Positions 31,735-41,601 of a stretch of DNA of 64,000 bases are shown here, in pieces. Source of the DNA: Geobacter sp. UBA2189. GTDB lineage: Bacteria > Desulfobacterota > Desulfuromonadia > Geobacterales > Pseudopelobacteraceae. The DNA lies in NCBI GenBank assembly GCA_002328035.1, contig DCVL01000017.1:93671-157670 (forward strand), given 5' to 3'. The notes below the pieces were generated by a model. It saw only the letters and a program-made list of their open reading frames with translations, was not told the DNA's origin and made no database searches. How positions within the stretch are numbered: position 1 is the stretch's first letter; the number at the start of each line of letters is the position of its first letter. The translations under genes were made by a program, and so were the position numbers.

Positions 31735-32934
31735 ATGTCACCATGCAATCTCAAAGAGGCTGCAACTGTTCTGGTTGTAGATGATGACCCTGCAATCAGA
31801 AATCTCCTTACTACCGTTATTAGCCGCAGGGGATATCATCTGCTTGGCGCATCCAATGCGGCTGCAGCTCTGAAAATAGTTGCTGAACGCCATCCTGAGC
31901 TGGTTCTGATGGATTATCAGCTTCCTGATCTGGATGGGCTCTCTCTGCTGCACAAGATAAAGGCTGATTATCCTGAATCATATGTGATTATGGCTACCGG
32001 CCACGGTAATGAAGAAGTGGCTGTTGAGATTATGAAGGCCGGGGCGTCAGAGTATCTCCTAAAGCCATTTAATATCCGCTTGCTGCTTGACAGGGTTGAT
32101 TCTGTACTTAAGCTGCGTGATATTGAGTTGGCTAACAGGGCATTGCAGGAAGAACGTGAACACCTTCTTCTGGAGATTGAGGCATGGAACCGTGAGTTGC
32201 AGATTAGAGTGCAGGAAAAGACTGAAGCGTTACACTGGGCACAGACAGAGATTACCCAGTCAGAAAAACTTGCCGCGTTAGGATTTCTTGCCGCCGGTAT
32301 GGCTCATGAAATACGTAATCCGCTGAACTCCATCTCGCTTTTTACTCAACTTCTGGCACATGGTAATGAAGACCCTGAAGATATGGAGTATCTTAACAAG
32401 ATACTAAAAGAGGTTGACCGGATTGACGGGATCATCCGCAGGCTTGTTGATGCGGCAAATCGTACCCGCCTTGTGGTTGATGATATCAGGATTGATCATG
32501 TTGTAAAAGATGCCCTTGAAATCTTTGCTCCCCAGATTGAGGCTCGCAGGATACAGGTGTTGTTTAAAAGCCCTCCAACGGTCTTGCCGATCAAGGCAGA
32601 CAGGAACGAACTGGAACAGATTTTCACCAACCTGATGATGAATGCCATTGAAGAGCTACCTTACGGCGGAACCCTTTCGATTTTTATTAGCAGTGATGAA
32701 AGTATGATCCATGCCAGGGTGAGCGATAATGCCGGTGGAATAGCGCGAGAACATATCGATGAGATCTTCAAGCCTTTTTTCTCTACGAAAAGTCGAGGTA
32801 CAGGGATCGGACTGCCGGTTGCCAGGCGTATTGCCAGATTGTACAGTGGTGATGTTTCTATAGAAGAGACTTCTGAAAAGGGTACTACTTTTTTAGTGAC
32901 ACTTCCGTACAGTCAACAAAATCCCCTGCGTTGA
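31735..32934 (+). CDS. Receiver-histidine kinase hybrid protein
   Basis: A 399-residue cytoplasmic protein with a receiver domain (about 12-125; LVLMDYQLPDLDG and YLLKPFNIR), a coiled coil (about 135-175), the HisKA phospho-histidine box GMAHEIRNPLNS near 200 and an HATPase domain with NLMMNAIEELPYGG near 300 and GTGIGLPVARRI near 360. The receiver-first layout suggests the kinase is driven by another kinase. It follows a receiver gene and a UspA gene. Confidence 0.92.
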   Translation: MSPCNLKEAATVLVVDDDPAIRNLLTTVISRRGYHLLGASNAAAALKIVAERHPELVLMDYQLPDLDGLSLLHKIKADYPESYVIMATGHGNEEVAVEIMKAGASEYLLKPFNIRLLLDRVDSVLKLRDIELANRALQEEREHLLLEIEAWNRELQIRVQEKTEALHWAQTEITQSEKLAALGFLAAGMAHEIRNPLNSISLFTQLLAHGNEDPEDMEYLNKILKEVDRIDGIIRRLVDAANRTRLVVDDIRIDHVVKDALEIFAPQIEARRIQVLFKSPPTVLPIKADRNELEQIFTNLMMNAIEELPYGGTLSIFISSDESMIHARVSDNAGGIAREHIDEIFKPFFSTKSRGTGIGLPVARRIARLYSGDVSIEETSEKGTTFLVTLPYSQQNPLR

Positions 32935-32972
32935 AACAATTCAGTCACTTCTGCTATCCAATTTATTGAATC

Positions 32973-34547
32973 ATGCCATTTATTCTTCGCAATATGACAC
33001 TTAGACCAGGCGAGGATGAACTTCTTCTCCGCTCTCTGGCATCCCAAATCCTTGGGCTTTCCGAGGAGGATCTGCTTCAGTTCAGAATCGCCCGCAAGGG
33101 AATTGATGCGCGTAGAAAATCATCCATAATCTTTGTTTATTCAGTTGTTTTTTCCGTATCCACTGATTTGGTTCCAAGGCTTAAGAATATGGCGATTTCA
33201 AGCCTTGAATGGGTTTCTGAAGAACCTCAACCTGAGTTTACTCATAAAAAATTAAAGGAGCCGGTTGTTATCGTTGGAATGGGGCCTGCCGGCCTCTTCT
33301 GCGCCTTAAGGCTCGCAGAGTATGGCATAAAAGTTACACTGATAGAGCGAGGAAGAGCCGTTGAGGATAGGATAGTTGATGTAAGCCGTTTCTGGCTGGA
33401 TGGAATACTGGATCCTGAAAGTAATGTCCAGTTTGGTGAAGGAGGCGCAGGTACATTTTCTGATGGAAAACTAACTTGTCGTCTGCGCGATCCTAATACT
33501 GACTGGGTTATTGATAAGCTGATTAACTTTGGGGCGCCACTGGAGATACGCTTTCAGGCAAAACCTCATATTGGCAGTGACCGCCTGCGGAAGGTTGTAA
33601 CAAAAATCCGTTCAATGCTGCATGAAAGTGGAAGTGATACCCTTTTTTCAGCCCGGCTTACCGGTCTTTTGGTCAAAAAAGGTACCATTTACGGTGCTGT
33701 TTACAACGCTAACGAAGAGTTGCCATGCAGACATCTGGTGCTGGCGATCGGCCACAGTGCCCGTGATACATACAGGCTTCTCCTTGCTCAGGGTCTTGTT
33801 ATGGAGCCTAAACCTTTTGCTATAGGGCTGAGGATTGAACATCCGCAGGCTCTGGTTGACAAGATACAGTACGGGAAATCTCATCCTGCCCTGCCTAGTG
33901 CAGACTATGCGCTGACATGGAATAATGCTGCAACAGGACGTAGCTGCTACTCATTCTGCATGTGTCCTGGTGGCACCGTTATTGGCAGCTCTTCTGAGGG
34001 AGGGATGGTGGTTACAAACGGGATGAGTAACCTTAAAAGGGATTCAGGTTACGCAAACAGCGCTCTGGTGGTAAATGTAAGACCGGATGATTTTGAAGGG
34101 AATGATCCGGTTGCGGGTATCCGTTTTCAACAAAAATGGGAGCGTCTCGCTTTTGAGGCTGGAGGTGGTAACTATTATGCACCTGCCCAGAATCTGTTGT
34201 CTTTTATGAAGCTAGGCAAGGGGATTCCGGTTTCCAGCTATCGTCCGGGTACCAAAGAAGCGGATCTGACGACAGTTCTTCCTGACTATCTGGTTGGTAC
34301 GTTGAGGGAAGGAATCAGGTCGTTTGAAAACAGAATGAAGGGCTTTATTACAGTAGAGGCTACACTTACAGGCGTTGAAACCCGTACCTCGGCGCCTTTA
34401 AGGATCATTAGGGATGAAAACTGCCAGTCTCCTGCTGTTGCTGGTCTGTATCCCTGTGGTGAAGGAGCAGGCTATGCGGGAGGTATCATCTCTGCTGCGC
34501 TTGACGGGGTCAGAGTAGCAGACCGGATTGCGTGTCAAGGAAGGTAA
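32973..34547 (+). CDS. FAD-dependent oxidoreductase (COG2509-type)
   Basis: A 524-residue flavoprotein. An N-terminal domain of about 85 residues precedes the dinucleotide-binding fold VVIVGMGPAGLFCALRLAEYG near residue 95. Other motifs are VQFGEGGAGTFSDGKL near 150 and the C-terminal FAD segment GLYPCGEGAGYAGGIISAALDGVRVAD near 490. These proteins are widespread and uncharacterised, called NAD(FAD)-utilising dehydrogenases. The neighbouring genes give no clue to substrate. Confidence 0.88.
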   Translation: MPFILRNMTLRPGEDELLLRSLASQILGLSEEDLLQFRIARKGIDARRKSSIIFVYSVVFSVSTDLVPRLKNMAISSLEWVSEEPQPEFTHKKLKEPVVIVGMGPAGLFCALRLAEYGIKVTLIERGRAVEDRIVDVSRFWLDGILDPESNVQFGEGGAGTFSDGKLTCRLRDPNTDWVIDKLINFGAPLEIRFQAKPHIGSDRLRKVVTKIRSMLHESGSDTLFSARLTGLLVKKGTIYGAVYNANEELPCRHLVLAIGHSARDTYRLLLAQGLVMEPKPFAIGLRIEHPQALVDKIQYGKSHPALPSADYALTWNNAATGRSCYSFCMCPGGTVIGSSSEGGMVVTNGMSNLKRDSGYANSALVVNVRPDDFEGNDPVAGIRFQQKWERLAFEAGGGNYYAPAQNLLSFMKLGKGIPVSSYRPGTKEADLTTVLPDYLVGTLREGIRSFENRMKGFITVEATLTGVETRTSAPLRIIRDENCQSPAVAGLYPCGEGAGYAGGIISAALDGVRVADRIACQGR

Positions 34548-34577
34548 CACTTTACGTAGTCGGCAAAATCTGTTGAC

Positions 34578-35429
34578 CTATTTTATCAGGCTCCTCAGGA
34601 GTGCGAGGTTTACAAGATCCATGCTGTCATTATCTCCCTTGGGAGTTTCCAGAATCTTTGGAATTTTTTCAAAATGAGGATCGTTCATTATAAAACGGAA
34701 TGGTTCCAGTCCTAACGCCCCCTGCCCGATATGCTCATGTCTGTCCACCCTGCTTCCCAATCCTTTTTTTGAATCATTGAGGTGCAGGCATTGCAGCTTT
34801 TCATATCCAATGATGCTGTTGAACTGTTCCATTACATCCGCATATCCATCTTCCGTGGCGATGTTATACCCTGCAGCAAAGATGTGGCAGGTATCCATGC
34901 AGATGCCAAAGCGGTCAGGATATCTTGAACCGTCAATTATTGTCTGTAGTTCCTCAAAGGTTCGTCCAAGATTAGTTCCCTGACCGGCAGTGGTCTCAAG
35001 CAGCACAAACCCTTCATATTCAGGAACTCCTTCAAATAACTGATTGAAGGCATCTATTACCCTGGTGAGACCTTCCCCGGGTGTGTATGTGGTGTGAGAT
35101 CCTGGATGCATTACAATCTTGTTAATGCCTAGTCGGGCACAGGTCATCATTTCATCGGCAAATGCGGATAAACTCTTCTCTCGCGTGTCACCATCAGGAG
35201 CTGCCAGATTTATAAGATAGATGTCGTGTGAGATGACCTCATGCAGGCCTGAATCATCAAATGTCCGACGGAAATTAGCAATGTCCTTCTCCGTGAGAGG
35301 CTTACCTTTCCACTGGTTGGAAGAACGGGTGAAGATCTGCATGGTGCCACAACCGGTTGAGACGGCACGTTCTATTGCCTTATGCAGGCCACCTGCGATG
35401 GAGATATGTGCGCCAAGGTAATCAGACAT
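34578..35429 (-). CDS. nfo: Endonuclease IV (AP endonuclease)
   Basis: A 283-residue TIM-barrel enzyme that cuts DNA 5' to abasic sites. The three zinc-binding family signatures are visible: LETTAGQGTNLG near 145, CMDTCHIFAAGY near 177 and HLNDSKKGLGSRVDRHEHIG near 216-236. Length is standard. It ends the minus-strand pair with nadA, whose stop is 2 bases upstream of this start. Confidence 0.97.
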   Translation of the reverse strand: MSDYLGAHISIAGGLHKAIERAVSTGCGTMQIFTRSSNQWKGKPLTEKDIANFRRTFDDSGLHEVISHDIYLINLAAPDGDTREKSLSAFADEMMTCARLGINKIVMHPGSHTTYTPGEGLTRVIDAFNQLFEGVPEYEGFVLLETTAGQGTNLGRTFEELQTIIDGSRYPDRFGICMDTCHIFAAGYNIATEDGYADVMEQFNSIIGYEKLQCLHLNDSKKGLGSRVDRHEHIGQGALGLEPFRFIMNDPHFEKIPKILETPKGDNDSMDLVNLALLRSLIK

Positions 35430-35431
35430 GT

Positions 35432-36349
35432 TTAATCCCTCGGTACAGAAAGCATCTTGTCAAGCGCAGCTTTGGCGCGAATCCTGATCTCATTTGGCAC
35501 CTTGACTACCGGTTGCATTGTCTGCAGTGTTACGAGCAGATCCTCCAGAGAGGTCAACTTCATGTTTGGGCAGATAAGAGCCGGTGATGCAAGAATAAAT
35601 TCCTTCTCAGGGTTCTCATCTCTCAATTTAAAGAGAATCCCTGCCTCAGTGCCTATGATGAATCTTTTGGTAGGACTCTTGGCACAATATGGAGACATTC
35701 CGCTTGTAGAGCAGACATGGTCTGCCAGTGATGAGACCTCTGGCAGGCATTCCGGATGGCAGACAAAGAGGGCATCTGGATAAAGTGCCTTCATCTCCAT
35801 AACTTTTGTAGCACTCAGTCGCTCATGGGTCGGACAGTAGCCTTCCCAGAAGATAAATTCCTTTTCAGGTACGGCTCTGGCTGCCCATCTTCCCAGGTTT
35901 CTGTCTGGCGCAAAGATAAGTTTCTTTTCGCTTAAAGAACGTACCACTGAAACTGCATTTGCGGAGGTGCAGCAGACATCGGATTCAGCCTTTACTGCCG
36001 CTGTTGAATTTACATATGTTACAACCGGTACACCCGGGTTTCTGGATTTAAGTTCCTTGAGACCTGAAACATCAACCATGTCAGCCATTGGACAGCCTGC
36101 ATCTGCTCTGGGTAAAAGCACGGTCTTTTGGGGAGATAGAATCGCGGCTGATTCAGCCATAAAATGTACCCCGCAGAAAACGATCAGATCAGCGTCGGTT
36201 CTGGAGGCTTCAATGGATAATTGCAAGGAGTCGCCAGTGATGTCGGCAATCTCCTGAACTTCATCCCGCATGTAGTTATGGGCTAGCAGGACAGCGTTCC
36301 GTTCTTTTAGCAAATGGCGGATTTCAGTACGAATATCGGTGTTAGACAT
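35432..36349 (-). CDS. nadA: Quinolinate synthase NadA
   Basis: A 305-residue NadA that condenses iminoaspartate with dihydroxyacetone phosphate to quinolinate in NAD synthesis. It needs a [4Fe-4S] cluster bound by three cysteines, one in DVCCTSANA near 126, one in FWEGYCPTH and one in the CSTSGMSPYC segment near 252-261. The substrate motif LLAHNYMRDEVQEIADITGDS is at 19-39. A GGAG ribosome site precedes the ATG. It is cotranscribed with nfo. Confidence 0.97.
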   Translation of the reverse strand: MSNTDIRTEIRHLLKERNAVLLAHNYMRDEVQEIADITGDSLQLSIEASRTDADLIVFCGVHFMAESAAILSPQKTVLLPRADAGCPMADMVDVSGLKELKSRNPGVPVVTYVNSTAAVKAESDVCCTSANAVSVVRSLSEKKLIFAPDRNLGRWAARAVPEKEFIFWEGYCPTHERLSATKVMEMKALYPDALFVCHPECLPEVSSLADHVCSTSGMSPYCAKSPTKRFIIGTEAGILFKLRDENPEKEFILASPALICPNMKLTSLEDLLVTLQTMQPVVKVPNEIRIRAKAALDKMLSVPRD

Positions 36350-36373
36350 ATGTTCTCCGATTATGACTTGTTA

Positions 36374-36403
36374 TTGACAAGCCGTTACTTAACAAGCTAT
36401 AAA
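36374..36403 (+). promoter_or_regulatory. Promoter of tRNA-Pro
   Basis: The -35 TTGACA (36374-36379), an 18-base spacer and the -10 TATAAA (36398-36403) end 9 bases before the tRNA. This is a near-consensus sigma-70 promoter, as expected for a stable RNA. Confidence 0.8.
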
Positions 36404-36412
36404 ACCCGAATT

Positions 36413-36489
36413 CGGGATGTAGCGCAGCCTGGTAGCGCACCTGCTTCGGGAGCAGGGGGCCGCTGGTTCAAATCCAGTCATCCCGACCA
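36413..36489 (+). tRNA. tRNA-Pro (anticodon CGG)
   Basis: A 77-base cloverleaf. The acceptor arm CGGGATG pairs with CATCCCG and the CCA is encoded. The D arm contains CAGCCTGGTAGCG, the anticodon loop is TTCGGGA with anticodon CGG, and the T loop is GGTTCAAATCC. It has its own promoter upstream and a hairpin terminator downstream. Confidence 0.97.
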
Positions 36490-36498
36490 TCTAAAATC

Positions 36499-36529
36499 AA
36501 GGGGTTAGCCGGATGGCTTGCCCCTTTTT
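36499..36529 (+). terminator. Terminator after tRNA-Pro
   Basis: Nested stems AAGGGG/CCCCTT and GCC/GGC are followed by a T-run (CCCCTTTTT). The sequence from 36530 to 36804 is AT-rich and holds no gene I can see; the hslO promoter must lie in it. Confidence 0.8.
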
Positions 36530-36804
36530 GCTTTGTTGTGCATTGTCTTTCCGGTCAGCTTTATTTTCTCTTTAAAACAGCATTTATTGTGATATATGCG
36601 AGACTGAGTCAATCAAGCCGAATTGACAGAATACAACCATCTGATTTTGATAGCAGATTGTAAACTTTATCAGCTACTCATAAAGATTGCCAGAGCATTT
36701 TAAATCTTTATAAACTCCATGTAGCAGAATTTAATCTATGCAGTTTGGTATTAATCTCGTAAAGAGCTGATAATAATCGTTTTTAAATCATAAAAGGCAT
36801 GAAA

Positions 36805-37656
36805 ATGAGTGATCAGATAGCACGAGCAATGACGTTGAATGGCAAGATAAGAGCTGTGGCCTGTAAGACAACCGGACTGGCAAATGAGATAGCATTACTT
36901 AAGGGGACATCTCCAATTGTGTCCATAGCGCTTGGGCGTGCCTTGTCAGGAGTAGCGTTGTTGGGAAGCACTCTCAAGCAGGGACAGAGAATTGCTATTA
37001 AGTTTGAGGGGAATGGTCCTCTAAAAAAGATGATTGTGGAGGCTGAATCTGATGGTGCTATAAGGGGAACCGTTGCTAATCCGGATGCAGTTGCCGAAAC
37101 AGTACCCTTGCTTTTGGGACAAGCCGGATTTCTGACTGTAACAAAAGATCTTGGGCTGAAGGAGCCTTACAGCGGCACGATTCAGCTATATACCAGCGAA
37201 ATTGCAGAAGATATAGCATATTACCTTGCTGAATCCGAACAGATAGCATCTGCGGTGGGGCTGGGGGTCGCACTGGCCGATGATGGCCAGATTGAGGCTG
37301 CAGGTGGTTTCCTTATCCAGTCTCTTCCGCCATCAGATAATGCGGCTGTTGAGCTGATAATGCAGGGTATCGCTAAACTTCCCTCTATAAGTTCTTTACT
37401 TAAATCGGGTAACACCCCTCAGGAACTTCTGGAATTACTGCTTGCAGGAGTTGAGCATCATTATCTGGAGTCAACAGAACTGTTCTTCCGTTGTGGCTGT
37501 TACCGTAAAAAGGTTGAGAAGGCACTGATATCGCTTGGGACGGAGGAAATTAAGAGTATTTTGAAGGACAAAGGAGAGGTAGTGGTAACCTGCGAGTTTT
37601 GCAAGCAGAACTTTCACTTTGGAAAGGATGAGCTTGAAACAATCATATCCATATAA
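36805..37656 (+). CDS. hslO: Redox-regulated chaperonin Hsp33
   Basis: A 283-residue Hsp33 from the second ATG (36805), which has AAAAGG at good distance; the first ATG at 36799 is too close to it. The redox switch is present near the C-terminus: FRCGCYRKKV and TCEFCKQNF give the C-x-C and C-x-x-C zinc cysteines. Oxidation of these activates the chaperone. It overlaps the following U32 peptidase gene. Confidence 0.96.
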   Translation: MSDQIARAMTLNGKIRAVACKTTGLANEIALLKGTSPIVSIALGRALSGVALLGSTLKQGQRIAIKFEGNGPLKKMIVEAESDGAIRGTVANPDAVAETVPLLLGQAGFLTVTKDLGLKEPYSGTIQLYTSEIAEDIAYYLAESEQIASAVGLGVALADDGQIEAAGGFLIQSLPPSDNAAVELIMQGIAKLPSISSLLKSGNTPQELLELLLAGVEHHYLESTELFFRCGCYRKKVEKALISLGTEEIKSILKDKGEVVVTCEFCKQNFHFGKDELETIISI

Positions 37657-40048
37657 TAAGCCGGAACTTCTTGCTCCCTGTGGTTCTCTGGAATCGTTCT
37701 TTGCTGCAATGGAATCCGGAGCTGATGCAGTATACGCCGGTTTAAGGGAGTTTTCTGCAAGAGCAAGAGCCAAGAACTTTACCCTGGGGCAGATGGCCAG
37801 GATGCTTGCATATGCCCATAACCGTGGAAGAAAGATCTATATCACCCTTAATACCTTGATTAAGGAACAGGAGCTGCCGCAACTGGTTGAGACTCTGGCA
37901 GAGCTGACAAGGATTCGCGTTGATGGCCTGATTATCCAGGATATGGCTGTAGCACGGTTGGCTCGGAATTATTTTCCGTCAATACCTTTACATGCATCCA
38001 CACAGATGACCATCCATAATCTGCCAGGGGTCAAGCTGCTTGAGGAATTCGGCTTTGAGCGGATTGTGCTGGCGCGTGAACTCCAACTGTCAGATATTGC
38101 TTCAATAGCTTCACAGAGCAGCGTTGAGCTTGAGATCTTTGTCCATGGTGCTCTCTGTTTCTCCGTTTCTGGCCAGTGCCACTTTTCTTCCCTGCTTGGA
38201 GGGCATAGCGGAAATCGTGGGCGTTGCGCCCAGCCATGTCGGCGCCTATATACCCATAGGGGAAAGGGAGGCTACTATTTTTCACCGAACGACCTTTCAG
38301 CCCTGGAGCTTGTGCCTGAGTTGGCTGCAGCCGGTGTAGCCTCACTGAAGATTGAGGGGAGGATGAAGTCGGCCGATTATGTGGCAAAGGTTGTAAAGGC
38401 TTACAGACTGGTGCTTGATTCTGAAATGCCTGTGCAAAAAGAGGTAATGGCAGCCGCGAAAGAGTTGTTGAAAGATTCGTTTGGCCGTACCCCAACCAAA
38501 GGCTTTCTCTCATCAAGCAACCCTGTTGATATTGCGAACCCTTGGTTGCGTGGGGGGACAGGCCGTTATATTGGTGAGATAAAAAAAGCTGATAAGGGGG
38601 GTGTCAGCTTTGAGACCAGAGATCGTCTTCAGGTGGGGGATCGCTTAAGGTTGCAGCCCAAGACGGATCAGGCCGGGCAGGCGTGGACGCTGCGTGAGAT
38701 TTTTGTTGACAGGAAAAAGGTACATGAGGCTGCTGCTGTCGGCCTGGTTGAAGTGGCCTGTCCGTTTGAGGCTCGTCTTGGTGATGCCATTTTTAAGGTT
38801 GGCGCAGCCGATGCCTTTGGGATGAGTGATGAAGCGGCAAACCGCAAGTTGCTAGCTGCCGGACCGGACAGAGTGCCGGTTATGCTGGAGCTGACCTGTC
38901 ACAGCCATAGCAGTGGAGATAATGACGGTGATTTGAAAGACACTTCATGGGAACTGCTCGTGAAGGCCAGGCTCGGAGCCGCTACCTTTTCATATAATTT
39001 TCTTTTGGGCGAATTAGAGCCGGCTCGGAGCGCTGATATGGAGGCAGTTCTGCTGGCCAGGTTCGGCGAAACTGGTGAAACCCCCTTCAGGTTATCTGAA
39101 CTTGCAGCAAGAGACTTCCCTGCTCTTTTCATCCCTCCAGCAAGGCTTAAGGAGATCCGGCGAGAGCTATATAAAAGGCTGGAGCAGGAAGGACGCACGG
39201 AGGAGAGAAAGAAGATTGCCGAGGCAAAAAGTCTGGCTCTGGAGGAACTTAAGTCCCAGGGGATAAAGCCTCAAGGCAAGGTTGCCGGAGAAGAGCTGTT
39301 GATACTTGTTGATTCTCCATCTGAAGTCAGATGGGCTCTTTCTCAGGGGGCGGATCAGGTCGTTGTCACACTGCACAGGGCTGCCATACATGAACTGTCC
39401 CGTTACCTTGGCAGGCTTCAGAATGAACCGGAGCGGCTCGTCTGGCAACTTCCTTTTATGCTGTTTGATGCTGATATTCCATACCTCCTCTCCTCAGTGC
39501 AATCACTGTTCAATTCCGGTTTCAGGCATTTTGAGGTAACTAATCCAGGGCATTTCAAGCTGTTGCAGAACTATGCCGGATTACATCTCTCAAGTGGCTA
39601 CCGTCTGTTCACATTGAACAGCCAGTCCCTTGCTTTCTGGCAGGGGCTTGGTATTCAGCGCTCAACACTCTACATTGAGGATGACAGGGAAAATCTATCA
39701 AACATGCTGGGATTGTCTCCCTCTCTGACAGTAGTGGCATCTGCTCCGATAGATGTGATGGTCACACGTGTGCGGATTAAGGAGATCAGCGGTTCAGCTC
39801 CGCTTTATTCAGATCGTGGGGAAGGATACGAGATCAGGGGGCGTGATGGTCTTATCCATATCAGTTCAGATAAAAGGTTCTCCCTCTGCGGCCATCTGGC
39901 TGAACTTCGCAGGTTTGGTTGCCATTCTTTTCTGGTTGACCTTTCTGGCAGAACGGATGCAAGCAAGAGTGAGATTATGGATGCGTTCAGGATGGATCGT
40001 CCACTCCCTGACAGTACGCTGTTCAATTATGAACGAGGTCTTGTGTGA
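37628..40048 (+). CDS. Peptidase U32 family protein
   Basis: About 806 residues from ATG 37628, overlapping hslO by 29 bases; a TTG nine bases earlier is possible. The catalytic-family signature EIFVHGALCFSVSGQCHFSS is near residue 172, followed by GNRGRCAQPCRRLY. A C-terminal DUF3656 collagenase-like region follows. Proteins of this family include E. coli RlhA, which hydroxylates C2501 of 23S rRNA, so a role in rRNA or tRNA hydroxylation is more likely than proteolysis. The next gene overlaps in GTGA. Confidence 0.92.
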   Translation: MSLKQSYPYNKPELLAPCGSLESFFAAMESGADAVYAGLREFSARARAKNFTLGQMARMLAYAHNRGRKIYITLNTLIKEQELPQLVETLAELTRIRVDGLIIQDMAVARLARNYFPSIPLHASTQMTIHNLPGVKLLEEFGFERIVLARELQLSDIASIASQSSVELEIFVHGALCFSVSGQCHFSSLLGGHSGNRGRCAQPCRRLYTHRGKGGYYFSPNDLSALELVPELAAAGVASLKIEGRMKSADYVAKVVKAYRLVLDSEMPVQKEVMAAAKELLKDSFGRTPTKGFLSSSNPVDIANPWLRGGTGRYIGEIKKADKGGVSFETRDRLQVGDRLRLQPKTDQAGQAWTLREIFVDRKKVHEAAAVGLVEVACPFEARLGDAIFKVGAADAFGMSDEAANRKLLAAGPDRVPVMLELTCHSHSSGDNDGDLKDTSWELLVKARLGAATFSYNFLLGELEPARSADMEAVLLARFGETGETPFRLSELAARDFPALFIPPARLKEIRRELYKRLEQEGRTEERKKIAEAKSLALEELKSQGIKPQGKVAGEELLILVDSPSEVRWALSQGADQVVVTLHRAAIHELSRYLGRLQNEPERLVWQLPFMLFDADIPYLLSSVQSLFNSGFRHFEVTNPGHFKLLQNYAGLHLSSGYRLFTLNSQSLAFWQGLGIQRSTLYIEDDRENLSNMLGLSPSLTVVASAPIDVMVTRVRIKEISGSAPLYSDRGEGYEIRGRDGLIHISSDKRFSLCGHLAELRRFGCHSFLVDLSGRTDASKSEIMDAFRMDRPLPDSTLFNYERGLV

Positions 40049-40560
40049 GCAGGCATATCTTTATGGTAATGCTGCTTGTTATGATTTTGTCTCTTGCCGA
40101 CAAGGGTGAAGCTGAAACCGTTTACGGGATGGTAAAGGCTGTCTACGATGGTGACACTGTTGTCTTGGTTGGTCGCGGCACAGGAAGATTAAAGGTCAGA
40201 TTGTACGGTATTGACGCACCTGAAACAGCCAAGCCTGAAAAACCTGGCCAAAACTACTCTGCTCAAGCAAGGCGGGTTTTGATGTATAAGCTGCTGGGTA
40301 AGGAGGTCGCAGCTGAAATTCAAGACAGGGATCAGTATGGGCGGGCTGTTGCTGTGTTAAAGAGAGGAGGCAGGGATATAAACGCCGAAATGGTTGCAGA
40401 GGGACATGCCTGGGCCTATCGTCGGTATCTTGCAGGATCCTACGCCTCAAGGTATATCGGTTTTGAAGAGCATGCCAGACGGCAGCGAAGAGGAATCTGG
40501 CGTGAATCCAATCCACAGCCACCGTGGGAGTTTCGAACTTCAGGTGAGAGAAGGCGCTAG
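40045..40560 (+). CDS. Secreted thermonuclease-family nuclease
   Basis: A 171-residue staphylococcal-nuclease-type protein starting at GTG 40045 (GAGG upstream, coupled to the U32 gene). A signal peptide ends near residue 24 (KGEAE). Catalytic-family motifs are VYDGDTVVL, VRLYGIDAPET and YGRAVAVL. It should degrade nucleic acid outside the cytoplasm. Its stop overlaps the stop of the convergent MshEN gene by 4 bases. Confidence 0.92.
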   Translation: MSRHIFMVMLLVMILSLADKGEAETVYGMVKAVYDGDTVVLVGRGTGRLKVRLYGIDAPETAKPEKPGQNYSAQARRVLMYKLLGKEVAAEIQDRDQYGRAVAVLKRGGRDINAEMVAEGHAWAYRRYLAGSYASRYIGFEEHARRQRRGIWRESNPQPPWEFRTSGERRR

Positions 40561-41579
40561 TGTCTTATCTTTTTAGATAGCTCCAGAGCCCTTTTGACCC
40601 TTGATATAACGCGAAGAGGCTGTACCGGCTTTGGAATAAAGTCAAAAAAACCGGCTCCCAGGGCTTTCTGTTCTTCATCTGTTGAGGCTCGACCGGTTAA
40701 CATTATTACTGGAATTGACGAAGTTACAGGATTTGCCTTTATTGCCCTTAACAGCCCATATCCATCCATGCGCGGCATCTGTGCGTCAGTGATCACCAGT
40801 TGTGGACGGTGGGTTAGCACCATTTTCAATGCCTCGATTCCGTCCCTTGAAACTATTACATTATAACCTTCCCTGGTAAGAGAACCCTGTATAAGAGTGG
40901 CCACAGTCGGGGAGTCTTCAACCAGGACTATTGTCTCGCCCAGATCCTTGTTGATTGGGGTCTTCAGATAGTGTCTGGCTATGGCATCAAGAATCTCATT
41001 GCGGGTGGCTATAATTGGGACAACCTGCAAGCCGGTGATGCGGGAAATCATCTCTGTTGTCTCTCCATCAAACGGATCGGTTATGGCAACCGCTAGCATA
41101 CTGTCCTTCTGCTTTAATGGAAAGATGACTCTGTTCATAACAAATTCGGTAGGCAAAAGATTCAGGGTTTCTTCCGGATAATTTCGATCGTTAAAGTCAG
41201 TTATGGTTTTAAATCCAAACTGCCGTCCCAGGGCTTCAACAAGTTCATACTCGGTAATAACTCCCATCTCTTCGAGGATTTGCCCCAAACGTTTTCCATC
41301 CATCATCTGTTTTTTTAGAGCCCGTTCGAGGGTTTTTTCACTTATGAGTCTAGCCTGTACCAGAATGTCACCAAGCTGTTTTTTGTGCTCCATATCGGCA
41401 AAAGGGCTGCTCTGACGGACAAGCGCCTCCATCAGTTCAGCTTCCGTTATTACCCCCATCTCATCCAGAACCTGCCCCAGCCGCTTGCCGGTTCCCTCTT
41501 GGCGAACAAGCGCGCGTTCAAGAGTTTTCTTAGATATTATCTCTGTTTCAACAAGTATGTCGCCCAGCGGTTTTGCCAT
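40557..41579 (-). CDS. Twin MshEN-type domains plus receiver protein
   Basis: A 340-residue protein from ATG 41579, supported by GGGGGAAG; the longer frame to 41630 would run into the transaldolase gene. Two GspE/MshE-type N-terminal units (about 1-55 and 66-205) begin with nearly identical text (LGDILVETEIISKKTLERAL and LGDILVQARLISEKTLERAL). A receiver domain follows (about 215-335; VITDAQMPRMDG, FIPKPVQP). MshEN domains bind cyclic di-GMP in some proteins, so this may join cyclic di-GMP sensing to phosphorelay. No ATPase domain is attached. Confidence 0.87.
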   Translation of the reverse strand: MAKPLGDILVETEIISKKTLERALVRQEGTGKRLGQVLDEMGVITEAELMEALVRQSSPFADMEHKKQLGDILVQARLISEKTLERALKKQMMDGKRLGQILEEMGVITEYELVEALGRQFGFKTITDFNDRNYPEETLNLLPTEFVMNRVIFPLKQKDSMLAVAITDPFDGETTEMISRITGLQVVPIIATRNEILDAIARHYLKTPINKDLGETIVLVEDSPTVATLIQGSLTREGYNVIVSRDGIEALKMVLTHRPQLVITDAQMPRMDGYGLLRAIKANPVTSSIPVIMLTGRASTDEEQKALGAGFFDFIPKPVQPLRVISRVKRALELSKKIRH

Positions 41580-41601
41580 TACTTCCCCCGAAAAAACAAG
41601 A

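Noticed and set aside
31735..32934. Two-component pair with a DNA-binding output
   Set aside because: Neither the receiver protein at 30867 nor this kinase has a DNA-binding domain, so no direct transcription output is claimed.
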